Below, piece by piece: positions 1-5,018 of a stretch of 5,018 nt of DNA. Where the stretch lies: positions 1 through 5,018 of the forward strand of contig JAOZUU010000250.1 in the NCBI GenBank assembly GCA_029938515.1, written 5' to 3'. Both the position numbers and the translations under genes were made by a program. Position 1 is the stretch's first letter; the number at the start of each line of letters is the position of its first letter. The notes below the pieces were generated by a model that saw only the letters and a program-made list of their open reading frames with translations, was not told the DNA's origin and did no database searches. This DNA is from Desulfobacterales bacterium. GTDB lineage: Bacteria; Desulfobacterota; Desulfobacteria; Desulfobacterales; QNYZ01.

Positions 1-213
1 CTGGATGATATGGACGGCCTGACCCTGATTCGAAAATTGCTTGGCATCAATGCCATGATCAATACCGCCCTGGTCAGCCGTCTGTCTGCCTCGGAATTTC
101 ATGAAGCCACTGAAGGGCTGGGTATTCTGAGCAACCTCCCGATCGTCCCGGGAGAAACCGATGCCCAGGCGATCTTCACCCGTCTGGTGGAGGTTGTTGG
201 TCCCAAGCCGTAA
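1..213 (+). CDS. C-terminal fragment of a receiver-like (CheY-type) domain protein
   Basis: The frame is open from base 1 to the TAA at 211-213, giving 70 residues; the true start lies before the window. The fragment reads like the second half of a response-regulator receiver domain: an M-D-G-L-x-L-I-R segment (residues 4-11) matches the loop and helix after the phospho-acceptor Asp, N-T-A-L-V-S (about 22-27) matches the strand-4 Thr/Ser-Ala position, E-A-T-E-G-L-G-I-L (33-41) matches helix 4 and the following strand, and a final helix runs through A-I-F-T-R-L-V-E-V. Where ordinary receivers carry the conserved Lys-Pro, this protein has L-P-I-V-P, so the switch lysine seems to be missing. The acceptor Asp is outside the window. 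Inference: a pseudo-receiver or receiver-like output domain, with the protein ending soon after it, so the domain is C-terminal or the whole protein. Family assignment rests on pattern only; an unrelated alpha/beta domain is possible. Confidence 0.55.
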   Translation: MDDMDGLTLIRKLLGINAMINTALVSRLSASEFHEATEGLGILSNLPIVPGETDAQAIFTRLVEVVGPKP

Positions 214-279
214 GGGGCTACAGGTAAACGCCAAACTCACCCCCCAACATCCTTTTATTAACCGCAGACTGGCGCAGAC

Positions 280-1410
280 TTATTCAAGAACATGGATGTT
301 CTTCTCAGCGCAGATTTTTTTCAGGATATCGGGCCACACGCTGACGCTCACTTCTCCAATGTGGGCGGTGCGCAACAGGTACATGTATGTTCGGGACTGA
401 CCGATGCCGCCGCCGATGCTCAGGGGTATCTCGTCGTTGAGAATGGCCTGGTGATAGGGAAGCTTCAGAAAATCTTCCTGTCCGGACATCTTTAGCTGGA
501 TCCGAAGGGTTTCCTTGGTGACCCGGATACCCATGGAAGTCAGTTCGTGGCGCCTTTTGGTTACCGGGTTCCAAACCAGAATATCCCCGTTTAACCCGTG
601 ATACTGCTCGCCGTTCTGAACAATCGATTCAGTGGCCCAATCATCATAATCCGCGGCGCGCATTTCATGGGGGTAGCCATCCTTAAGGGGCCAGCCGATT
701 CCGATGATGAAGATCGCCGGGGCCTCCTCCTGAATAATCAGGGTTTCCCGCTCTTTCCGGGGAAGATCCGGATAGCGGTCGAGGATCTCCTCGGCATGCA
801 GGAATACAAGTTCCTCGGGAAAATCAGGGTATTTGGACGTCTTAAGACCGGGGAACCTCTCCTGTGCCATTTTTCCCGCGTCCCGGATGACCTTCCAGAG
901 CTTGCGGACAACATCTTTAAGGAAGTCGAGATTTCGTTCTTCTGGGGTAATCACCCGTTCCCAATCCCATTGGTCGACATAGGCGCTGTGGTCATGGTCC
1001 AGGAAATAGTCTTTGCGTACGGCCTTCATGTCGGTACAAATACCTTCACCGACGTCGCAGCTGAATTGTTTCAATGCCATTCGTTTCCACTTTGTAGCTG
1101 CTTGAACGACTTGGGCCTGGATGGGTGGGTCAAGCCCCAGCCCGCAGGGGAATTCAACCGGCGTCCGGGATCCATCCCGGTCGAGGTAGTCATTTATGCC
1201 GCTAGCTTTACTCACGATCAGGGGGACCTGAACCATTTGCAGGTTGAGTTCCCTGCACAAATTCTCTTCAATGTAATTCTTTAAAGCAAAGACGGCTTGC
1301 ATTCTCTCTTTCGGAGAAAGCAGCGTTTCGTAGTCATCGGGCAGGTTTTCCGCCAGTTCGTTGTAATCGCCAATTCCAGGTCCGGCCAGATCCGCTTCTT
1401 TGTTTTTCAT
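280..1410 (-). CDS. asnA: Aspartate--ammonia ligase (asparagine synthetase A)
   Basis: AsnA makes asparagine in the cytoplasm from aspartate, ammonia and ATP, releasing AMP and PPi; it has a class II aminoacyl-tRNA-synthetase-like catalytic core. The 376-residue product keeps the family blocks in order: K-W-K-R (107-110), G-E-G (121-123), M-K-A-V-R (128-132), Y-V-D-Q-W-D-W-E-R-V (144-153), F-I-I-G-I-G (234-239), D-Y-D-D-W (264-268), G-L-N-G-D-I-L-V-W-N-P (272-282), S-M-G-I-R-V (292-297) and motif 3 G-G-G-I-G-Q-S-R (333-340). Residues matching E. coli Asp46, Arg100 and Gln116 (numbers from memory) are Asp74, Arg132 and Gln147, so it should be active. It exceeds the roughly 330-residue E. coli enzyme by an N-terminal extension of about 30 residues and small internal insertions, and resembles the Bacteroides-type enzyme more. 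Start: the ATG at 1410 has AAGGA eight bases upstream; an in-frame GTG at 1467 would add 19 residues but has no ribosome site. It converges on the upstream fragment gene. Confidence 0.96.
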   Translation of the reverse strand: MKNKEADLAGPGIGDYNELAENLPDDYETLLSPKERMQAVFALKNYIEENLCRELNLQMVQVPLIVSKASGINDYLDRDGSRTPVEFPCGLGLDPPIQAQVVQAATKWKRMALKQFSCDVGEGICTDMKAVRKDYFLDHDHSAYVDQWDWERVITPEERNLDFLKDVVRKLWKVIRDAGKMAQERFPGLKTSKYPDFPEELVFLHAEEILDRYPDLPRKERETLIIQEEAPAIFIIGIGWPLKDGYPHEMRAADYDDWATESIVQNGEQYHGLNGDILVWNPVTKRRHELTSMGIRVTKETLRIQLKMSGQEDFLKLPYHQAILNDEIPLSIGGGIGQSRTYMYLLRTAHIGEVSVSVWPDILKKICAEKNIHVLE

Positions 1411-1760
1411 TGAACGTGTCCTTTTTGTTGTGATTTCGTAATGATTAGAGGTTTGGTCGGCGTTCACGGGTTCAAAGGTTCAGGGTTCAAGGTTCCATTC
1501 TCGTCTCTGGACTTCATTTGGGATGCGTATTTACGAAAAAAGTGTCAGCTTCGTCAGGACTAATCCAAAATTTAGAGCCAAATTGGCGATTATTTGGGAA
1601 AATGAGCATTTTTATCGAGGACTTCGGGTCTTTAATGCCTTCTTTGTCTTTAACCCTGAACGTTGAATCCTGAACCTGTGAACCCAACTCTTCAATTAGA
1701 AACTGAGTTTTTTGCCCAAAAATTCATCCAATTATCTGGGCTTATTAACGAGGTCTGAGG
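1411..1760. other. Non-coding spacer between the lipoprotein gene and asnA
   Basis: This 350-base stretch has no convincing gene on either strand. It holds the ribosome site of asnA (AAGGA on the minus strand, 1419-1423), a 218-base segment with inverted-repeat ends (listed separately), and a 75-base AT-rich part after the lipoprotein stop codon. In that last part GCCCA (1714-1718) and TGGGC (1737-1741) could form a weak 5-bp stem, but neither strand follows it with a T-run, so I do not call a terminator. The distance and the repeat suggest that asnA has its own promoter in here; I see no promoter with good -35 and -10 boxes. Confidence 0.7.
1468..1685. repeat. 218-bp segment with 28-bp imperfect inverted terminal repeats of GGTTCA units
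   Basis: The left arm (1468-1495) and the reverse complement of the right arm (1658-1685) match at 25 of 28 positions. Each arm is itself made of 7-8 base units of the form (G)GGTTCA(A), repeated three to four times in one orientation. The 162-base interior is AT-rich, has no gene, and is not similar to the arms. I see no target-site duplication at the outer edges. It may be a non-autonomous palindromic element, or two independent copies of a short degenerate tandem repeat that happen to face each other. If transcribed, the arms could pair into a long stem between the lipoprotein gene and asnA. Confidence 0.6.
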
Positions 1761-2396
1761 TTAGGGCAGCAAACCGGCTTTTTTCATGCTGGACAGAATC
1801 AAGTCGGCATTTTCCGTAATTATTTTTTCGGCTGAGGCCGGGTTAAAACTTCTTGTACCCCCGGCCCAGACCATTTTCTCGCTTTCGACATCAAAGACCG
1901 TCGTTTCCAGCTTGACGATCGTATCTTCGGTAGTATATCCGGGTTGATAAATCGTATCGTAGGTTCTACCGTAATAACCGTAGTAACCGTATCCATAGCC
2001 ATAGCGCGGAGCATACGTAAAGCTTGAGGGCACTTGGCGTTCCTCCTTTTTCATGGAAACCAGATCCGCCAGAAGTACCGCGTCGGCGCCGGATTTTTTC
2101 ACCGCTTCAAGGATTTTCGGCTTGTTGCCATAGTCTTTGGGATCTTCAATCAGTGTGTTGCCGGCGATGCCGATCACCTTATAGCCGGCAACCCGCTCGG
2201 CAAACACCTGTTCATAGTGCCGACGTTGAATATCATCCTTGATGACGGCGAGGATGAGAATTTCCTGAAAGGGCTTGCCTTCGAAGGCCGGGTCGCTCCA
2301 GCTCTTGACCAACTTGGTTGATGAGGTGCAGGCCGTGAGTCCAAAAAGTAACAAAATAATTAGCATTAATCTCAATGTCGGTACAATCGTTTTCAT
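1761..2396 (-). CDS. Putative outer-membrane lipoprotein, DUF4136-like, with Tyr/Gly-rich insert
   Basis: The 211-residue product begins with a lipoprotein signal peptide: positive residues at K2 and R9, a hydrophobic core at 10-19, and the lipobox L-T-A-C (20-23), so Cys23 would be lipidated after signal peptidase II cleavage. The residue after Cys is Thr, not Asp, which by the E. coli Lol rule points to the outer membrane. The mature part looks alpha/beta: T-K-L-V-K-S-W (27-33), a hydrophobic strand at 45-52, helix 55-69, I-L-E-A-V-K-K-S-G-A-D-A-V-L-L-A (95-110), then V-F-D-V-E-S-E-K-M-V-W (167-177), a pattern typical of small DUF4136-type lipoproteins. A loop rich in Tyr and Gly (131-146) interrupts it. 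Function is unknown. The start is firm: GGAGG lies five bases before the ATG. The gene is divergent from the exporter gene, with 376 bases between; a shared role in the envelope is only inference. Confidence 0.85.
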   Translation of the reverse strand: MKTIVPTLRLMLIILLLFGLTACTSSTKLVKSWSDPAFEGKPFQEILILAVIKDDIQRRHYEQVFAERVAGYKVIGIAGNTLIEDPKDYGNKPKILEAVKKSGADAVLLADLVSMKKEERQVPSSFTYAPRYGYGYGYYGYYGRTYDTIYQPGYTTEDTIVKLETTVFDVESEKMVWAGGTRSFNPASAEKIITENADLILSSMKKAGLLP

Positions 2397-2431
2397 TTTT
2401 TCCTCCGGTTGTTTTCAGATCGTCGCCATTA

Positions 2432-2443
2432 TGCCAATTGGCA
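2432..2443. promoter_or_regulatory. Perfect 12-bp palindrome upstream of the lipoprotein gene (possible operator)
   Basis: TGCCAATTGGCA is a perfect inverted repeat with no spacer, 35 bases upstream of the lipoprotein start codon. Its place, where a promoter for the leftward gene would lie, fits a binding site for a dimeric regulator. A 12-base palindrome can arise by chance and I recognise no known regulator consensus in it. Confidence 0.3.
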
Positions 2444-2493
2444 GCGTATTAGGGATCTGCTAAACTCAACATAAATTGTTGCGGATTACAAGC

Positions 2494-2651
2494 TTGATGA
2501 TTTCATAAAAACTCTAAGTTCGTCATGTCGGACCCCCGGTCAAGTTGAGGGCAGGCTCGACCTGGCGTTCTGAACATACTGAAATTATAGGGTTCCGACT
2601 TGTACCGGAATGACATTTTTAGAGGTTTCTGGCTTTTTACGAAATTATCAA
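2494..2651. repeat. MITE-like palindromic element, 158 bp, with 18-bp terminal inverted repeats
   Basis: The left end (2494-2511) and the reverse complement of the right end (2634-2651) match at 16 of 18 positions. The symmetry continues inwards in the right order: CTCTAA (2512-2517) against TTAGAG (2619-2624), GTCAT (2522-2526) against ATGAC (2610-2614), and CCGGTCAAGT (2536-2545) against ACTTGTACCGG (2598-2608). The element could therefore fold into one long imperfect hairpin on either strand. It has no gene, and no clear target-site duplication is seen. The CCGGAATGAC-like inner motif resembles short dispersed repeats common in bacterial genomes. Likely a non-autonomous, transposase-mobilised element, old enough to have diverged. 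Confidence 0.65.
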
Positions 2652-2713
2652 ATATTTAGCCATGTAGATCGGATATTCTATTTTATTTGTAATCCATTGA
2701 AGATATATTTGGT

Positions 2714-2739
2714 AGAGAACATTAGTCGGTTCTCTTTTT
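2714..2739 (+). promoter_or_regulatory. Hairpin with T-run upstream of the exporter gene (attenuator-like or operator)
   Basis: AGAGAAC (2714-2720) and GTTCTCT (2729-2735) form a perfect 7-bp stem around an 8-base loop, and the stem runs into a stretch of five T (2735-2739), so on the + strand it has the outline of an intrinsic terminator. It ends 33 bases before the exporter start codon. Either it stops or tunes transcription entering the exporter gene, or the two half-sites are an operator for a dimeric repressor. The stem has only three G-C pairs, so termination would be weak. Confidence 0.42.
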
Positions 2740-2772
2740 AAGCTGTCAAAAGCAGCGATTACCAGGGGCAAT

Positions 2773-5018
2773 ATGTCGATCATCCGAAAACGAATCGAAC
2801 GGTTCTTCGTTAATTTCACCCGTTTCATTTATCGTAACAGGATAAAATCTCTCATATTTCTCTCCTTATTTATCGGTTTGACCGGCTATCAGGCCAAAAA
2901 TATAAAAATAGATACGGCCACGGAATCGATGCTCCATGACGATGATCCCAGCCTGATCGAGTATAACGAATTCAGGGACCAGTTCGGCCGATCGGAACTG
3001 GTTGCCCTTTTGGTTGAAGCGCCTGATATTTTTAACATGGATTTCCTCAAAAAGCTTAAGGCTTTTCATGAGGCGCTTGAAGCACACATACCGCATCTGC
3101 AAAAAATCACCAGCCTGATTAATGTGAGAAACACACGCGGAGAAGGTGATGTGCTCCATGTGGATCAATTGCTTAATGAGCAGGCGCTTAAAAATCTAAA
3201 AACCGTAAAACAACGGGCCCTGGATAATCCGTTTTACAAAAATTACGTGTTATCCACTGACAAAAAAAGCACGGCGCTAATTGTTGAAACCGTCGCCCGG
3301 ATCATAGATGATTCTGAACAGGGAAATGACGCCGTCCCGGATTTTGGGGAATTTGAGGATGAGGCGGACACAGGCGATGCCGGGTTAACCCACTATATCA
3401 CGGCCGATGAAAAAGCAGAAGTCAACGCCGCCATTATCGACGTGATGGCGCAGTACCAGGCCGACGATTTCAAGATTACCTTTTCCGGCGGCTCGGTCGT
3501 TGTGGATGTGTTTAACAAGGCCACCGGGAATGATACCACCCGGCTGGTTAAAATCATGCTGGTGGTGGTCGTCGGCTTTCTCTTTATATTTTTCAGGAGA
3601 ATCTCAGGGGTCATCATCCCGATTATCATTGTCAATTCAGCCATGATTACCACTCTCGGTCTTATGGCCATTACGCGGACATCCATATCTATCATGAGCA
3701 ATATTCTGCCGGCATTTCTCGTGTCTGTCGGTATTGCCGATGCGGTTCATGTGCTGGCAATCTTCTACCGGAAATATGAAAAGGAGAAGAATAAAGAAGA
3801 TGCGATTTGCTATGCCATGGGGCATTCGGGATTGGCCATTTTAATGACCAGCATCACGACCGCGGCCGGGCTGCTTTCATTCACGATTGCGGAAATAGCC
3901 ACTATAACGGAGCTTGGGTATTTTGCATCCATCGGGGTGATGCTGGCTTTTGTCTATACGGTCATTCTTCTCCCGGCTTTTATCGCCGTGCTCCCAATCA
4001 AGAGCAAGCCCGAAAAGATAACGGTAAAGCGATCGCAGCGGATGGACAACTTCTTGTTGTTTTTCAGCCGCGTTTCCACCAGCCATCCCCTTAAAATTGT
4101 CGGGGTCTGCCTGGTTTTATTCGTGATTTCGGTCTGGTATATTTTTCAGCTGCATTTTTCGAGTTTTATCTTGACATACTTTCCCAAAAATCATCCGGTC
4201 AAAGTCGACCTTGAGTATATGGAAGAAAATCTCGGTGGATCGGTAACCTTTGAAATCGTCGTGGATACCCAGAAAGAAAACGGTGTGCATGACCCGGCCA
4301 TACTGAAAGTCATTGAAAAACTGATCCCCCGGATAGAGGCGATCAAAACGGATGAAATCTATGTCGGTAAAGTCATATCCATCGTCGATATTATCAGGGA
4401 AACCAACCAGGCCCTGCATGGAAATGACAAGGCCTATTATTCCATTCCGGATGATAAAGCCACCGTCGCCCAGGAACTCCTTCTGTTTGAAAACGGCAGG
4501 CCCGAAGACATTGAAAAAATCGCGGACAGCCTGTTCAGCAAAACGAGAATCACCGTGAAGACCAAGTGGAGTGATTCGGTCATATACGAAAAATTTGTAG
4601 AGAAACTGAAACTGATGTTCAACAAGGAACTGGATGGTGCCGCCGAGGTCACCATTACGGGTCTGGCCGCGCTGATGGCCCGGACCATTCCGGCCGCCCT
4701 TCACAGCATGGCGAAAAGCTATGTCATCGCCCTGATTATTATCACGATCCTCATGCTGCTTCTAGTAGGAAACTTCAAGCTCGGTCTGCTCAGCATGTGT
4801 CCCAACCTGTTGCCGATTTTCATGGTGATGGGCCTGATCAGCCTGTGTGGTATTTCCCTGGATATCAACACGCTCTTTATCGGAAGTATCGCCATCGGCC
4901 TGGTGGTCGATGATACGATTCACTTCATGTACAATTTCCGGAAGTACCTGGACGAAACCGGAAATCCAAAACAGGCCATCCGGGAAACGTTTCTGGGGAC
5001 GGGCAGGGCGCTTTTGAT
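2773..5018 (+). CDS. RND-superfamily exporter (MMPL / COG1033 type), 3' end outside the window
   Basis: The frame is open from the ATG at 2773 to the window edge: 748 complete codons, no stop. The product is an inner-membrane transporter of the RND superfamily, which uses the proton gradient to export lipids or other hydrophobic molecules; the substrate cannot be told. Membrane segments by eye: TM1 26-41, TM2 258-274, TM3 277-300, TM4 310-332, TM5 356-375, TM6 381-408, TM7 439-460, TM8 649-666, TM9 671-694, TM10 699-722. Large outer loops lie at 42-256 and 461-648. The two halves repeat: G-I-A-D-A-V-H-V (320-327) in TM4 and G-L-V-V-D-D-T-I-H-F (709-718) in TM10 are the RND/MMPL signature with its Asp and His, and P-N-L-L-P (677-681) is the usual TM9 motif. 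TM11, TM12 and the tail are missing. The first loop has an acidic stretch (179-202). Start: AGGGG lies four bases before the ATG, and an in-frame TAG at 2713-2715 limits any extension. Confidence 0.93.
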   Translation, partial: MSIIRKRIERFFVNFTRFIYRNRIKSLIFLSLFIGLTGYQAKNIKIDTATESMLHDDDPSLIEYNEFRDQFGRSELVALLVEAPDIFNMDFLKKLKAFHEALEAHIPHLQKITSLINVRNTRGEGDVLHVDQLLNEQALKNLKTVKQRALDNPFYKNYVLSTDKKSTALIVETVARIIDDSEQGNDAVPDFGEFEDEADTGDAGLTHYITADEKAEVNAAIIDVMAQYQADDFKITFSGGSVVVDVFNKATGNDTTRLVKIMLVVVVGFLFIFFRRISGVIIPIIIVNSAMITTLGLMAITRTSISIMSNILPAFLVSVGIADAVHVLAIFYRKYEKEKNKEDAICYAMGHSGLAILMTSITTAAGLLSFTIAEIATITELGYFASIGVMLAFVYTVILLPAFIAVLPIKSKPEKITVKRSQRMDNFLLFFSRVSTSHPLKIVGVCLVLFVISVWYIFQLHFSSFILTYFPKNHPVKVDLEYMEENLGGSVTFEIVVDTQKENGVHDPAILKVIEKLIPRIEAIKTDEIYVGKVISIVDIIRETNQALHGNDKAYYSIPDDKATVAQELLLFENGRPEDIEKIADSLFSKTRITVKTKWSDSVIYEKFVEKLKLMFNKELDGAAEVTITGLAALMARTIPAALHSMAKSYVIALIIITILMLLLVGNFKLGLLSMCPNLLPIFMVMGLISLCGISLDINTLFIGSIAIGLVVDDTIHFMYNFRKYLDETGNPKQAIRETFLGTGRALL

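Larger units (their letters stand above)
2397..2772. other. Divergent intergenic region between lipoprotein and exporter genes
   Basis: This 376-base spacer must hold the promoters of both flanking genes. From left to right it carries the lipoprotein ribosome site (GGAGG on the minus strand, 2402-2406), a 12-base palindrome (2432-2443), a 158-base MITE-like palindromic element (2494-2651), an AT-rich stretch (2652-2713) that is the likeliest promoter zone for the exporter, and a hairpin with a T-run (2714-2739). The small reading frames here have no coding look. I could not pick a promoter with two good boxes; TTGAAG (2698-2703) with a weak -10 17 bases on is the best rightward candidate. Confidence 0.7.

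Noticed and set aside
598..1284. 228-codon open frame on the + strand across asnA
   Set aside because: It is fully antisense to the well-supported asnA gene, its translation shows no known motif, and it has no independent support; it is a shadow of the asnA coding frame.
1411..1467. N-terminal extension of asnA from a GTG at 1467
   Set aside because: The added 19 residues have no ribosome site in front of the GTG, while the ATG at 1410 has AAGGA at eight bases; the family does not need the extension.
1714..1741. GCCCA/TGGGC stem as a terminator of the lipoprotein gene
   Set aside because: Only five base pairs with an 18-base loop, and on the minus strand it is followed by A residues rather than a T-run.
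2698..2726. Sigma-70-type promoter TTGAAG-N17-CATTAG for the exporter
   Set aside because: The -10 box matches only three of six positions and would overlap the hairpin; noted in the spacer entry but not called.
2637..2828. 63-codon open frame on the - strand over the exporter promoter region
   Set aside because: It overlaps the exporter start, the hairpin and the end of the palindromic element, has no ribosome site that I can see and no recognisable protein pattern.
4117..4704. 195-codon open frame on the - strand inside the exporter gene
   Set aside because: It lies opposite the second periplasmic loop of the exporter, whose frame is unbroken; the translation, rich in Phe, Asp and Gly, is typical of an antisense shadow.

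Overview
This 5,018-base window looks like an ordinary chromosomal stretch of a Gram-negative bacterium of moderate GC content. The Gram-negative call rests on a lipoprotein with a classical lipobox and an RND-type exporter with two large non-cytoplasmic loops. The general style (receiver-like fragment, RND/MMPL exporter of the COG1033 type, Tyr/Gly-rich lipoprotein, short palindromic repeats in the spacers) reminds me of Desulfobacterota, but that is an impression from memory and no marker gene in the window settles it.

Layout. Bases 1-213 (+) hold the end of a gene whose product ends in what looks like a degenerate response-regulator receiver domain. It converges, across a 66-base gap, on asnA (280-1410, -), an ammonia-dependent asparagine synthetase that keeps all the signature motifs and is closer to the Bacteroides-type AsnA than to the E. 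coli type. Bases 1411-1760 are non-coding and contain a 218-base segment bounded by 28-base imperfect inverted repeats built from GGTTCA-like units. Next is a lipoprotein gene of the DUF4136-like type (1761-2396, -) with a Tyr/Gly-rich insert. A 376-base divergent spacer (2397-2772) carries a 12-base palindrome just upstream of the lipoprotein gene, a 158-base MITE-like palindromic element, and a hairpin followed by a T-run just upstream of the last gene. From 2773 to the window end (+) there is an uninterrupted reading frame of 748 codons for an RND-superfamily (MMPL/COG1033) exporter, cut by the window edge before its last membrane segments.

How the genes relate. The four genes do not form one operon: gene 1 faces asnA, asnA and the lipoprotein gene share a strand but are about 350 bases apart with a repeat between them, and the lipoprotein and exporter genes are divergent. 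Co-regulation of lipoprotein and exporter from the shared spacer is possible but unproven. I found no tRNA, rRNA, CRISPR array, transposase or phage gene. I did not find a convincing new biological system; the most interesting material is the two short palindromic elements and the hairpin before the exporter gene.
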